Below the pieces are notes generated by a model. That model had not been told where the DNA came from. It did not search any database and saw only the letters and a program-made list of their open reading frames with translations. Shown here piece by piece: positions 1 to 9,855 of a DNA stretch of 64,000 bases. Numbering within the stretch: position 1 is the first letter of the stretch; every line of letters starts with the position of its first letter. The position numbers and the translations under genes were made by a program. The DNA is from Chitinivibrionales bacterium (GTDB taxonomy: Bacteria; Fibrobacterota; Chitinivibrionia; Chitinivibrionales; JANQEN01), in contig JANQEN010000203.1 of assembly GCA_028278335.1 (NCBI GenBank), forward strand, positions 171,950-235,949. The letters are read 5' to 3'.

Positions 1-354
1 TGTAATAAGCTAGAAATGTCAATTCTAAACTGGGATATTATCCTGGTGCACAAAATAGCCTATACTATATAATAAAGTCACTATATATAGGGGGGCCCAT
101 GATTTAATCCAATAACTTATAGAGATTCCTAATTTACCAATAAGCTCGCCTTTTGATTTAATCATTGACTTATCCCCCATTCTGCCGATAAAATTAATAT
201 ATGATCGATATACTAGACCGTTTTTCAGGCAGGTTTACGGACAGTTTATCTGATTATTCTAAGAACACTTAACTAATATCCAAAACAAAATTTATTAAAA
301 AGTCAATACTACTTTTGACATATTTAACCGCTTTACCATAAGCTCCCAGGAGGT
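1..354. other. Gene-free leader region
   Basis: No coding region is recognisable here. The stretch is very AT-rich with a short GC block (ggggggccc near 90-98). It ends in the promoter and ribosome-binding region of the HTH gene that opens the first operon. Nothing else could be assigned. Confidence 0.5.
315..342 (+). promoter_or_regulatory. Possible sigma-70 promoter for the HTH/Glt-like operon
   Basis: A perfect -35 hexamer TTGACA (315-320) is followed after 16 nt by CATAAG (337-342), which matches 4 of 6 positions of the -10 consensus. It lies just upstream of the first gene of the operon, but would leave a very short leader (about 10 nt) before the AGGAGG at 348-353. The -10 is weak, so this is a candidate only. 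Confidence 0.3.
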
Positions 355-360
355 ATGTCT

Positions 361-606
361 ATGGTACAAAAATTCTATACCAGTGGCCAGGTGGCTCGCA
401 AGCTACACATCTCCATATCCACATTAAAAAGGTGGCTTGCTGATGATGACCTAAAGGTCAAAGAGTATCGCAACTATAATGGTTGGCGACTCTTTACCTC
501 TGATGACATTAATCTGCTTCAGGAATACAAAAAGCGTACGAAAAAAAATGGTCGCCGTTTTAAAGAGACCACCCTTATTCCAATTCGGCTTATTGAGAAA
601 GAATAA
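361..606 (+). CDS. MerR-like helix-turn-helix DNA-binding protein
   Basis: This is a small (81 aa) protein with the N-terminal winged-HTH of the MerR/excisionase type: 'YTSGQVARKL' then 'STLKRW' forms the helix-turn-helix and 'NGWRLFTSDDI' matches the wing of MerR proteins. The C-terminal 20 residues are basic and there is no effector domain. Two in-frame ATGs exist at 355 and 361. The AGGAGG at 348-353 is only 1 nt from the first but 7 nt from the second, so 361 is preferred. The next gene begins 2 nt after the stop, so it is probably the first gene of the envelope operon and may regulate it. The role is inferred from fold and position only. Confidence 0.75.
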   Translation: MVQKFYTSGQVARKLHISISTLKRWLADDDLKVKEYRNYNGWRLFTSDDINLLQEYKKRTKKNGRRFKETTLIPIRLIEKE

Positions 607-608
607 CT

Positions 609-1721
609 GTGAACGTTACAACAGTCATAAAGAAACCGATCCTAAACATTGTAATTGCATGCCTGTTATTATTAGCGGGTAGCTATGCAAACTCGGTGAA
701 GCGAGGGCGAAACGAGGGAACCCTTTCCATACCTGCATCAAATGTGATGGGTACTGGAAACATAACAGGGTATACAGGGATTCACGGTTTACTCACCGGT
801 AAAAAGGCTGAGATAAACTCACTGGTTGGTGCACAGATCGGCATAGCCGGAATCCTCCAGTTTAACGCCCAAACCTCCTTTATCAATTTTCAACGATTCG
901 GTCCCACTGAGATGCATTTACAGATCACTATGCCAGGAAACGATAAGATTCGATTTTTTGGTTTGGGTATTTTAGCGGATCTCTTTCTCTCCACGTCTAT
1001 TGATACGATCGGTGGTGATGCGGATATCACCAAACCCAATTATGATCCATACCCATTAGCCTCAATGGTTATTGATCTTGACTGGATAGCACGCCCCAAA
1101 CAACTTCCTCTTAAAACCTACTTGTATGCAAGTCTTTTGGATGATGCCAAACTATTGTATGAATTTAAACAGATTGCGGTTAGAGCCGGCATGGAAATGA
1201 AACTGTATCGACACAGTCTTTTCGTTGATGCCGGAGTTGCTCTTTACAAAGAGCGCAATCCTGGACCGGGTATTTCAGCCAGCTTTAACCAGATGTATGG
1301 CTGGATTGGCCCAGGGATACGGTACCGCTTTCTTAGACGATTCAGCCTTCTTGGCAACCTCCGGTGGACTTTCTTCACTGACACTGAGCAGAGAGGATCT
1401 CTGGATCCAGAAAAGTTATCCATGACAATTAAATTAGAGGCCCCCCTCATTATTCGTGAAACCAATACCGAAGCGATCCGTACCTTGGTGTTTGTTGAAA
1501 AAAAGAAAAAGGAAGAGGTTACCGAACAGTTTAGCACCGAAGCACAAAAGGAGAAAAATCTCCTTGGTAAATTTAAGAATGTACTACTTGAACTTGATGA
1601 AGGTGAAGGAACCTTTGATTATCAGAAAGAGCAGGAGAACTTGATTCTTCGTCGAGAAGAGATAAAAAGAAATATGGAAAAGATAGAGGAATTATTGAAG
1701 GATGATGAAAAAAATGAGTAA
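609..1721 (+). CDS. Secreted beta-barrel-like protein with C-terminal coiled coil
   Basis: The 370-aa product begins with GTG two bases after the HTH gene. It has an N-terminal signal peptide (basic start, hydrophobic 'IVIACLLLLAG', cleavage near residue 27). The central part (about 30-290) alternates short amphipathic strands and turns rich in G, Y and F, like outer-membrane or porin-type barrels. The last 75 residues are highly charged (K/E) and predicted coiled coil. It resembles its downstream neighbour in layout and in the mature N-terminus (a 'G-T-G-N' type turn), so the two are probably paralogues. By analogy with GltA/GltB/GltH of Myxococcus it could be the outer-membrane part of a trans-envelope machine. 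That is inference from operon content; I do not recognise a named family. Confidence 0.7.
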   Translation: MNVTTVIKKPILNIVIACLLLLAGSYANSVKRGRNEGTLSIPASNVMGTGNITGYTGIHGLLTGKKAEINSLVGAQIGIAGILQFNAQTSFINFQRFGPTEMHLQITMPGNDKIRFFGLGILADLFLSTSIDTIGGDADITKPNYDPYPLASMVIDLDWIARPKQLPLKTYLYASLLDDAKLLYEFKQIAVRAGMEMKLYRHSLFVDAGVALYKERNPGPGISASFNQMYGWIGPGIRYRFLRRFSLLGNLRWTFFTDTEQRGSLDPEKLSMTIKLEAPLIIRETNTEAIRTLVFVEKKKKEEVTEQFSTEAQKEKNLLGKFKNVLLELDEGEGTFDYQKEQENLILRREEIKRNMEKIEELLKDDEKNE

Positions 1722-2949
1722 ACAGCTATTGGCAATGATCCTTTGCATCATGGCCTCTGTGTTGTTTTCCCAGACCAACATGAACCGTTCCCGTGGTGAA
1801 GGTCTTTACTTTTGTGAGAATGCCAACACTATTGGCGCGGGAAATACCTGGGCCCATGTGCGTATGCTGGGTTTTATCTGGGATGCGGAAACAGTCCGCG
1901 ATGAAAACACACAAAAACCTGAGCCCTATGCCTTCCCTGAAATTGAAGGAGAGGTGGGACTGTTCAATATTGCTTCGCTTCATGTCAAGCTCCGTCCCAT
2001 AACCTATGGAAAAAGTTTTGGCTGGCTCTCTGCTGGTACCAAGTTTACCTTTCTTAAAAATAAAGACCTTCGATTAAACTATGTGGGGCTTAAACTCGAT
2101 TATCATCATAGCTTTGCTAAGGAGGTTACTTCATCGATTGCAGGCTATCGAGATACCAAGGGAACAGGATTCTCACCGGAGGGTTTTATTTATGCTGGTG
2201 GTCTTTTTAAGATACGTGCATTGTACGATGCAGACTTTTTGAAAAAATTCAGCTGGCTCCCCTTAAAATTAACCGCCAATATTGGAGCAAACATTCCTCT
2301 GAATAAAGAATTTATCGACTACACCCAGTACACCATCGCTGTGGGTGCTGCCTATGTAGGTCATGGTTCGGATATCTTTATTGAATATGGTTTAGAAGCT
2401 TTTGCAAACAGCTCCAACAATCCGAAGCAATTTAAATTTGCCTGGCCAGGTTGGCAATCAGGAGACAATACGACCTTGGAGTATAAAGTATGGGAGGTTG
2501 CCTTTCCGGAGAACCCCATGTATCTCACCATTGGCGGTCGCATCAGATATCCCAATGGAATTGTCCTTTATGGAGCCTTGCCACTGCTTGTTAGTCATAA
2601 TGTGGGCTCTACTACACGCCACAGTGGGCGGGGTGCGATTGGAGAACATACCATTATTGGTAACTTTCCCGAAGAGTATGCTCGCGGTGTTACTGACGGC
2701 TTTGACCCCTGGTATGCAAAATGGAAAATAGTTCTGCAATTTACAATACCGCTCCGGTATCGACTTACCAGTTCGGAAATGAGACGAAACTTCTTGCTAC
2801 TGAAGAATAAAAGGGATAAAAAGCGTATTGATATTGACAAAAGAATAGAGTTAGAAAAGGATTCGCCGCAGGAGAAAAAAGAGGCGGAAGAGAAAGATAA
2901 GAAACGGCGTCTTAAGGAGATCGAAGAGCGTCGTAAGAAAATTGAATAA
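1702..2949 (+). CDS. Second secreted beta-barrel-like protein with charged C-terminal tail
   Basis: The product is 415 aa (ATG at 1702, or one codon later at 1705). It overlaps the previous gene by 20 nt, which implies translational coupling. A signal peptide ('LLAMILCIMASVLFSQ') is followed by a long Gly/Tyr/Phe-rich region with strand-turn periodicity and then a lysine/glutamate-rich coiled-coil tail of about 50 residues. This is the same architecture as the upstream protein. It is likely an outer-membrane barrel whose periplasmic tail contacts the TPR proteins encoded next. No catalytic motif is visible. It could instead be a soluble beta-rich periplasmic protein. Confidence 0.7.
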   Translation: MMKKMSKQLLAMILCIMASVLFSQTNMNRSRGEGLYFCENANTIGAGNTWAHVRMLGFIWDAETVRDENTQKPEPYAFPEIEGEVGLFNIASLHVKLRPITYGKSFGWLSAGTKFTFLKNKDLRLNYVGLKLDYHHSFAKEVTSSIAGYRDTKGTGFSPEGFIYAGGLFKIRALYDADFLKKFSWLPLKLTANIGANIPLNKEFIDYTQYTIAVGAAYVGHGSDIFIEYGLEAFANSSNNPKQFKFAWPGWQSGDNTTLEYKVWEVAFPENPMYLTIGGRIRYPNGIVLYGALPLLVSHNVGSTTRHSGRGAIGEHTIIGNFPEEYARGVTDGFDPWYAKWKIVLQFTIPLRYRLTSSEMRRNFLLLKNKRDKKRIDIDKRIELEKDSPQEKKEAEEKDKKRRLKEIEERRKKIE

Positions 2950-2982
2950 TTACAAAAAGGACAAGCTTCACCTGGCTAGATT

Positions 2983-5900
2983 ATGAAACGTATTTCCAAA
3001 CAATTCCCATTCACTTTGTTAAGTATGCTTGTGGCAGTAGTGCTACTCTGCCCCCATGTTTTATGGGCAAAGCGGGATAGTTTGGACATCTGGCAAACCC
3101 AAGAGACACTGACAAACCGCCTTAGTATGGAGTGGTTCAAGATTGGCTTTCTAAAAGATAATATAGAAAATGTGGAGGACATTTTAAATGACCTACGTAA
3201 TTTGCAGCTCTATCCTTCGGGGGTCACCCAATTAAGTGATAATGCAATCGTCTCTATTGACCGAAAGATTGAGGCCCAGGAAAAGGAGCTCTCAGCCATA
3301 ACTGAAGAGTTGGATAAATTGATTGCTCCACTCTCCGATGCCATAGCAATTCTTAAAGAGATGGCCACAGGTGAGCCGGTTGTGGATATGTTCGATGTCA
3401 TCACCCAAGGTGATATGGAGCGTATATCCGAAATGATCGCACTCAAGCATCGTCTTGACATTGTGTGGACCACATTAGACCAACTGATGACCTCAATCAA
3501 CAGCTATATGAAATTGCCGCCCTTTGTTGCGGATAGTACCTATGGTATTGATCGGGAGTTTTTTATAATCCTTAAAGCCAATCTTGGACTCCGCTCAGAG
3601 GAGTATTACGATAAACTCAATCATATTAAAAATGCTCTTGTCAAGCGGGCTAATTCTACTGAGGTTGCGATTCTCTATAAAATTGAATTGAATCAGATCA
3701 AAGGGTACCTCAACAGCGGTAAAGAAGCCTTCGCCAAACATAAAATTTCCATGATGAAAGAGCGATATACCGATAAGAAGTATGCCCATGAAATCGATAT
3801 CTACCTGGTGCGCATTAACTTTTTAATCAAGGACTACTTCTCCTCTCTTCATATTATCCACCACCTACCCGAGGACCCCTTCTTTGAACAGGAGAAGATC
3901 CTTTTTAAAGTGCAATGTTGGTATGCACTTGAAGCCTTTGAGACTCTGTGGAACTGGGGAATAGAGTATGATTTTTCAAAATTCTCAGGAGAGGATAAAA
4001 ACCTTCTTCTCTGGATGACCATGGAAAGCGCCTTTACTCTTAATATAACCAAAGATCTCTCTACCTACGCTGAACAGATGGATGCCTTTAGCCCCTATGC
4101 CATTCATGTGCTCCATGCGCTGGCACGATCCTATATCAATAATTATCAATTTGAAGTGGCTCTTTCAGTATTTGAAAAGGCTTTGGAACATAAACCACTA
4201 GGAGAAATAGACCAGGTTGCCCATGATCGTATTCTTCTTGACTATGCAAAGACACTCTTTGAGATGAAACGTTATCGGGAAGCGCTGGATCAGTTCTTTA
4301 AATTGCTCAATAATGAAAAGTATTTTGAGGAATCTCTTTTTGGCATAGCTTGGTGTTACCTAAAATTGGAAATGTACCAAAAGGCAAGCACCACCCTGCG
4401 AAAGCTCATCAACCAATCACCTCAATCCTACAGAGCAGCCGAAGCCATACAGATTCTCTCTATGCGCCTTATAAGTAAGGCTCACTATGAATGGCAAAAG
4501 GTAACCTATCTCTCCAAGGAGGAGAAGAAACTGGTCACTGTCTTAGAAAAACTTTCAAAAAAGATTACTACCAGTACGCAGAGTAGTAAAATAAGCGAGT
4601 ACAAATCGGTGTACAAGGAGATGCAGGAGATCTTGAGTCAATTAACCCAGGAACCACGCAAGGATTACCCAGCCCTGTACTCACTCTATGATGAGGCCTT
4701 GAGTATCTGTGATCTTATTGCTGCCTACTACGAAACCGGTTCCTTTCAGGAGCTTCGCTTCTCTGACAAACGAGAAAAAATCCTTCACCAGTTAGACTCA
4801 TTGATCATAACCATAGGCAGCAGTAAGAAAGGGAATAAATTTACCCAACGCTTCACCAAAGAGAATAGACTGGATATCCAAAAGATCAAGTCGATAGTTG
4901 ACAAGAGCTATGTTCGATCAGCTGAGATATTACTCGATCTCTATCGCTGGCAGGACAATTATATGGATTGGGCAAAAAAGATGTCTATTGACACTCTGCG
5001 AAGTTTAAAGAAAAGCTCCCTTGTAGCACAGTCTAACACTGATAGAATTCAGAGAATTAACAAACGTATTGATTCGCTTGTTATCGAGAGCAAACAGTTG
5101 GATAAAAACTGGTATGGTAAGCTCTCTACCATATTGACCGATCTAATGCAAACGCCCTTAGAGCCTGCCGACGAGATCTATCTGCGCTATCACCTAGGTG
5201 AGTTAAGCTACTGGCAGGAGAATCGTACTTTTAACCGTGATTTTGATGTCTATGAACGAAAAATTACCCTCTATGATAGTTTGATTTCGCTTTATAATGA
5301 TGGAAAACTTTTGGAGATGCCCGATGCCCCGGCACCACCACAACTTCGCCATACCAAAAGTATGCACCAATATCGAACTGCCATAGAGAAATATCCCAAA
5401 ACCAAGGATATTTTTATTGCTGCCAACAGGTACAGTTTGGCCTGGTGTTACAATGACCTGGGTCATTTTGACAGTGCCGTTTCTCAGATGACAGAGGTGG
5501 CCCATAATTTCAAACATAGCCCCTTTGCACCACAAGCCTGGATGTACTTAGGTGAGCATTATTTTGATATTGGTAATCTTGACAGTGCTATCTATGCATA
5601 CCGGGCAGTAATGAAATATCCCGAAAGCGAATGGTTTGATGATGCGCTTTACAAACTAGCTTGGACCCAATACCGTAATTCAAACCCAGAAAAGGCAATC
5701 AGCTCTTTCTTAGCAGTTGTTGATCTTGGGAAGGATAAAAAAGCCGGTAAAGCCCTATTAGAGAAGGAATCTATTGACTATATTGCAATAAGTTTTAGTG
5801 AAACTGACTCTCTCACTGACAAGGGATTAAAGCGGGCTGCAATCTTTTGCAAAAAGTTGGGTGACCCACCAAAGGGTATGCAGATCCTTCATCGACTCGG

Positions 5901-6465
5901 TGACATCTATGCAAAACAGGGACGCAATAAAATGGCGATCGACGCTTACAAAAAGTTGCTAGACATGTATCCTGGCTACTTTAAAAGTCCCTTGGTAGAG
6001 AGTAAAATAATTAAAATCTCCTCAAAAAACCTCTCACCTGATCGGATCAACCAAAAGAGAATTGAACTCTTTCATAAATATAACAGAAAGGGAAAATGGG
6101 CCACCACACAGGTTAGCAAGGAGAACATAGATTTTGCCGATAGCGTTGCAGCCAACGAACTCTATGAGACTGCAATCAACTATCATCAATCAGCGCTCCA
6201 GAAAAATGACACATCCTCCTATGCAAAAGCCTTAGCCTCTTATCGGGACTATATTAAATTCTATCCAGCTTCCAAGCTTGCCAATGAGTGTCATTATAAT
6301 CTTGCAGAGATTTTATTCTCTTCCGGTGAATACTATCGAGCAGCACAGGAATACATTACGGTTTCGAAAAGATATCCCGACAGTAAATACAAAGAAACAG
6401 CAGCATGGAACGCTATTGTTGCTGCGCAGAGTCTTATTCAGGGAGAGGAGAAAAAGAAACAATGA
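2983..6465 (+). CDS. Giant periplasmic TPR-repeat protein
   Basis: The 1160-aa protein has a Sec signal peptide (residues 1-29, cleavage after 'VLWA'). An alpha-helical, coiled-coil-rich N-terminal region is followed by many tetratricopeptide-type helix pairs, with clear units such as 'YAKTLFEMKRYREAL', 'LAWCYNDLGHFDSAV', 'LGEHYFDIGNLDSAI' and 'LAEILFSSGEYYRAA'. TPR arrays make protein-protein scaffolds; large periplasmic TPR proteins (GltD, GltC, GltE type) are hallmarks of the Myxococcus Glt/Nfs complexes. It sits between barrel-like genes and a TPR lipoprotein gene, and its TGA overlaps the next start (ATGA). Family-level homology to a specific Glt protein was not tested. Confidence 0.8.
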   Translation: MKRISKQFPFTLLSMLVAVVLLCPHVLWAKRDSLDIWQTQETLTNRLSMEWFKIGFLKDNIENVEDILNDLRNLQLYPSGVTQLSDNAIVSIDRKIEAQEKELSAITEELDKLIAPLSDAIAILKEMATGEPVVDMFDVITQGDMERISEMIALKHRLDIVWTTLDQLMTSINSYMKLPPFVADSTYGIDREFFIILKANLGLRSEEYYDKLNHIKNALVKRANSTEVAILYKIELNQIKGYLNSGKEAFAKHKISMMKERYTDKKYAHEIDIYLVRINFLIKDYFSSLHIIHHLPEDPFFEQEKILFKVQCWYALEAFETLWNWGIEYDFSKFSGEDKNLLLWMTMESAFTLNITKDLSTYAEQMDAFSPYAIHVLHALARSYINNYQFEVALSVFEKALEHKPLGEIDQVAHDRILLDYAKTLFEMKRYREALDQFFKLLNNEKYFEESLFGIAWCYLKLEMYQKASTTLRKLINQSPQSYRAAEAIQILSMRLISKAHYEWQKVTYLSKEEKKLVTVLEKLSKKITTSTQSSKISEYKSVYKEMQEILSQLTQEPRKDYPALYSLYDEALSICDLIAAYYETGSFQELRFSDKREKILHQLDSLIITIGSSKKGNKFTQRFTKENRLDIQKIKSIVDKSYVRSAEILLDLYRWQDNYMDWAKKMSIDTLRSLKKSSLVAQSNTDRIQRINKRIDSLVIESKQLDKNWYGKLSTILTDLMQTPLEPADEIYLRYHLGELSYWQENRTFNRDFDVYERKITLYDSLISLYNDGKLLEMPDAPAPPQLRHTKSMHQYRTAIEKYPKTKDIFIAANRYSLAWCYNDLGHFDSAVSQMTEVAHNFKHSPFAPQAWMYLGEHYFDIGNLDSAIYAYRAVMKYPESEWFDDALYKLAWTQYRNSNPEKAISSFLAVVDLGKDKKAGKALLEKESIDYIAISFSETDSLTDKGLKRAAIFCKKLGDPPKGMQILHRLGDIYAKQGRNKMAIDAYKKLLDMYPGYFKSPLVESKIIKISSKNLSPDRINQKRIELFHKYNRKGKWATTQVSKENIDFADSVAANELYETAINYHQSALQKNDTSSYAKALASYRDYIKFYPASKLANECHYNLAEILFSSGEYYRAAQEYITVSKRYPDSKYKETAAWNAIVAAQSLIQGEEKKKQ

Positions 6466-9416
6466 TACGCTCTCTCCTTACTCTTAGCATAACAACAGCT
6501 CTTATTCTGATGTATGGATGTGCTGGAGAATCAAAGAGTGCCAAAAGTAAGACACTCAAAGAGGCCTCTCGCGCAGACTCTCTCGCATCAGTCAAAGCAG
6601 CTCAATCTCAGCAGGATAAAACCGGTGACCTTATGGCAAAGCCTGCCACGAGAAAGGGTGAGCTTTCCCCTGCTTCACAACTGCTTATTGAAGCTTGTAA
6701 CAATTACAAAGCTGTCAATCCAAAGAGCCCAAAGATTACCGAGGTGATGCTTTTACAGGCATCGATCTATTACAACAACGGCCTCTTTAACAAAGGGAGA
6801 TCAATCTATCAGGATATTTTGGACAAGTACCCCAACACTCCCGATGCGATTGACGCTTTACGCATGATTGCCCAATCCTACTACCAGGAAAACAATTATG
6901 ATGAGGCACAGGTTTGGTTTCGTAAACTACGGGAGAGCGCCTCTGAGGATGGCAGCAAGAGTGAAGCATCGGCCCGTATTGCCGAATCAATCTTCCGTAT
7001 TGCCGAAAAGTTTGAGAAGGAACAGAAGTATGCCGATGCTGCTGCCCAGTACGAGCGGGTTGCCATGGAATTTCCCAATGCACCAATTTCCGATCGATCA
7101 CTCTTTAATGCTGGTCTTTCCCATGAAAAGGGGATAGAATGGTCTAAGGCAATCCTCATGTATGAGCGACTTCGAAAAAAATATCAAAAATCAGAGCTTA
7201 TTCCTAAGGCCATGTTCAGAACAGCTAAATGCTATGAAAAGCTTCTTAAGTGGGACTTTGCCGGTGAGACGTATCTGCGACTTGTGGCAAACTATCGTTC
7301 CTCTAAACTGGTTCCTACCAGCCTTTACAACGCGGGATTCTGCTTTGAAAATGCCGAGAAATACATTGAAGCAGCTTCCACCTTTGAAAAGCTGGGCATT
7401 GCCTTTCCTAAGTCAAAGGATGCTGCAGATGTGCTTTTTAAGGCAAGCGAACTCTATGGCAAAATAAATGATTGGCAAGGAGTGACCAGGGTTAACAAAG
7501 AGTTCTCTCGCCGCTACGGCAATGATGTTGACCGGATTGTTCAGGCCCAGTGTATGACCGGTGTTGCGCTCTATATGCAAAACAAAACAGAGGAAGCGAT
7601 CTATCAATTAAAGAAGGCCTTAAATACCTATAAGTCTCTTGGCAAAGCCAGTGTGGTTAACAAATATTATGCGGCAAAGGCTCAATTTACTCTGGGTGAT
7701 ATCTATTTGGATTCGCAGAACAAAATCAAGCTTATTCAGCCCAAGCGTGTGTATCGAAGCAGGTTGAATGATAAATCTGCATTTATGAACAAAGCTGTGG
7801 AAGCCTATTCTGGTGTGTTAGACTATAATATTTCCGAATGGACAACACGATCAATATTCCAAATCGGTCAAGCCTATGAGGATTTTGCCTTCTCAATTTT
7901 TAAACAGCAGCGTCCTCCCAATACAACGTTGGAAAAAACTTTGGCACTGGAAATGGGTATAGCGAAAGCTGTGGAGGAGTACTTTGTCGATAATGCACTA
8001 CACTATTATGAGCAAAATGTACGAATCGGTATTAAAGAGAAAATTGAGAATGAGAGCATCCTCAATTCGAAGAAGAAATTGACCTACCTTCCCTTTGTGG
8101 CAGGAAAAAACTATATCGCTTTAGTGGGAATTGCTCAACAATTAGAGCAGACAAAGAATCTCAAAGGCTTTGCCCTTATTGCCCAGAAGCTTAAGATCCT
8201 TCAAAAAATGGCACCCTTTCAAGAGAGAGCTATTGGTCTTTTTCTTAAGTGTTTGGAGATGGGCTCTAAGTATCAACAGCAGGATGAGTTTTATACAAAG
8301 GCGAGCACTCTCATTACCAAGACCTCGCTAACCGTTGCCAAAACCTATGGTGATGTTGCCGAAATAGCACGCAGCGCGCCGATTCCTCAAAACTTTGATG
8401 CCTATGAGGAGTATATTTACAAAACTAAATTACTCAAGCAGATTGAGGAGTATGATGAGAATGCCTTGACTAACTACCTAAAGGTTTTAAAAATATCTCA
8501 AGCCTATGAGATTACTGACGAGTATGTCGAGCAGACTAAAAAGCATATACCAAAACTACTCTTTATTCGTGCTCGTTGCTATGATCTTCTCTGCATTTCC
8601 GCCTTTGACAATCCCCCCTACCCGGCAAAAATACAGGAAGCGGAAAAGGAGGAGTATCGAGCTCAATTTGAGGAGATAGCCTTGGATTATCAGGAGCATG
8701 CCTTCTCTATTTATCGGGCAATTATCGATTATGCCCAACAGGGATATGCTGTTGGTGAGCATGTTAACCATGCCTATGCACGGCTTTTTCAAAATTTTCC
8801 CAAGGAGTTTGGTGCTAAAGAGGAAAAACTGGAATCAAAAACCGTTACCTCTGGGCCAAAGTGGCGATGCAATACCACTGAAATTGCTCAGTGGCAGGGG
8901 CTCGATTTCAATGATCGACAATGGTATAAAGTTGCCAAGGAAAAACCAATCCCTTCAATTGTCATTACTGGATTTCCTGGAGAAGTACCAACACCCATGT
9001 GGTATAAAAATGGTGATACCCAAGCCAATCGCCTCTTCTTCCGTCGAAGCTTCTATATCAAGGAGCCCCCTCACGGCGCCACTCTGACTTTGACCGCCAT
9101 TGATGACTACACCGTATTCATCAACGAAAACAAACTCCCCGTGGATTCAACCTCCACCCGAGAGTGGACCAATGCTCAATCCTGGGATTTAACAGGAAAA
9201 TTGCGTCAGGGCAAAAACGTATTAGCCGTTGATGTGAACAATACCAGTCAAATTGGGTATGGACTCTATCCCTATTTGACTTTGACCATAACCACCTATG
9301 ACTATGTACCAAAATTGCCGGGTAGCGACAAAGCTTTAGATAAAAATGCCATATCCGAAGATCGCTATAGATTCCCAAAGATTGTTAATTTTGAGATAAA
9401 GGAGACCAAGCCATGA
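6462..9416 (+). CDS. TPR-repeat lipoprotein with C-terminal jelly-roll domain
   Basis: The start is ATG 6462, overlapping the upstream stop as ATGA, with a purine-rich site (gggagaggag) just before it; an upstream in-frame start at 6405 would bury the signal peptide. The 984-aa product has a lipoprotein signal ending 'LMYGC' (Cys20). TPR/YbgF-like repeats run from about residue 55 to 800 ('AQSYYQENNYDEAQVWF', 'AAQYERVAMEFPNAP'). The last 180 residues look like a galactose-binding-type beta-sandwich of the kind seen in carbohydrate-acting enzymes ('FFRRSFYI', 'IDDYTVFIN', 'GKNVLAVDV'). It is likely an outer-membrane-anchored scaffold able to touch glycan. The C-terminal assignment is by pattern only. 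Confidence 0.8.
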   Translation: MIRSLLTLSITTALILMYGCAGESKSAKSKTLKEASRADSLASVKAAQSQQDKTGDLMAKPATRKGELSPASQLLIEACNNYKAVNPKSPKITEVMLLQASIYYNNGLFNKGRSIYQDILDKYPNTPDAIDALRMIAQSYYQENNYDEAQVWFRKLRESASEDGSKSEASARIAESIFRIAEKFEKEQKYADAAAQYERVAMEFPNAPISDRSLFNAGLSHEKGIEWSKAILMYERLRKKYQKSELIPKAMFRTAKCYEKLLKWDFAGETYLRLVANYRSSKLVPTSLYNAGFCFENAEKYIEAASTFEKLGIAFPKSKDAADVLFKASELYGKINDWQGVTRVNKEFSRRYGNDVDRIVQAQCMTGVALYMQNKTEEAIYQLKKALNTYKSLGKASVVNKYYAAKAQFTLGDIYLDSQNKIKLIQPKRVYRSRLNDKSAFMNKAVEAYSGVLDYNISEWTTRSIFQIGQAYEDFAFSIFKQQRPPNTTLEKTLALEMGIAKAVEEYFVDNALHYYEQNVRIGIKEKIENESILNSKKKLTYLPFVAGKNYIALVGIAQQLEQTKNLKGFALIAQKLKILQKMAPFQERAIGLFLKCLEMGSKYQQQDEFYTKASTLITKTSLTVAKTYGDVAEIARSAPIPQNFDAYEEYIYKTKLLKQIEEYDENALTNYLKVLKISQAYEITDEYVEQTKKHIPKLLFIRARCYDLLCISAFDNPPYPAKIQEAEKEEYRAQFEEIALDYQEHAFSIYRAIIDYAQQGYAVGEHVNHAYARLFQNFPKEFGAKEEKLESKTVTSGPKWRCNTTEIAQWQGLDFNDRQWYKVAKEKPIPSIVITGFPGEVPTPMWYKNGDTQANRLFFRRSFYIKEPPHGATLTLTAIDDYTVFINENKLPVDSTSTREWTNAQSWDLTGKLRQGKNVLAVDVNNTSQIGYGLYPYLTLTITTYDYVPKLPGSDKALDKNAISEDRYRFPKIVNFEIKETKP

Positions 9417-9727
9417 GAATAGCGGAAAAATCAACACTCATCTTCCTATGGATGATATTTGCCATTCCATTTTTTATAATGGTCAATGCCCTTTATGCAC
9501 AGAATCCACTCAACACCGAGGGACAGCAGGAGGAGATTGATCATGCTGTGGAGCAATTAGGTACTATCACCTTTACTGTGGGAGTTAAAATTAAAGGTAA
9601 AATCGAAAAACCACAGGTGGTTATTTTCCTTCCCAAAGGAAAAGCACAACTGCGAACTATGGAATTTACCTACTCCTTTCGGGAGGATATCAATAAACCA
9701 CTTCCCTTAGAGTCACAAAGGGAGTAA
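9413..9727 (+). CDS. Small secreted protein of the TPR/ExbBD operon
   Basis: This 104-aa protein starts with an ATGA overlap on the TPR lipoprotein gene. It has a strong signal peptide or membrane anchor ('LIFLWMIFAIPFFIMVNALYA', cleavage near residue 30) and a short mature beta-rich part ('TITFTVGVKIKGKIEKPQVVIFLPKG'). No named family is recognised. The tight coupling and the export signal place it in the periplasm with its neighbours. The last gene before a 128-nt gap that carries a new promoter, it closes the first half of the cluster. Confidence 0.65.
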   Translation: MRIAEKSTLIFLWMIFAIPFFIMVNALYAQNPLNTEGQQEEIDHAVEQLGTITFTVGVKIKGKIEKPQVVIFLPKGKAQLRTMEFTYSFREDINKPLPLESQRE

Positions 9728-9762
9728 CCTCAGTACTTTCAATGTGTTAGTCTTTGTTTTTT

Positions 9763-9792
9763 TTGACTTCGCCCTATTCAGCATGGTACAAT
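9763..9792 (+). promoter_or_regulatory. Sigma-70-type promoter for the ExbB/ExbD half of the cluster
   Basis: TTGACT (9763-9768) and TACAAT (9787-9792), each matching 5 of 6 consensus positions, are separated by 18 nt. They lie 64 nt upstream of the exbB-like start in the only sizeable gap of the cluster, so the motor genes probably have their own transcript start near 9799. Confidence 0.55.
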
Positions 9793-9855
9793 AGAATATA
9801 ACAATTAGTATACAAAATGCAACTCATTGACTTATAAACAATATGTGGAGGCTCA

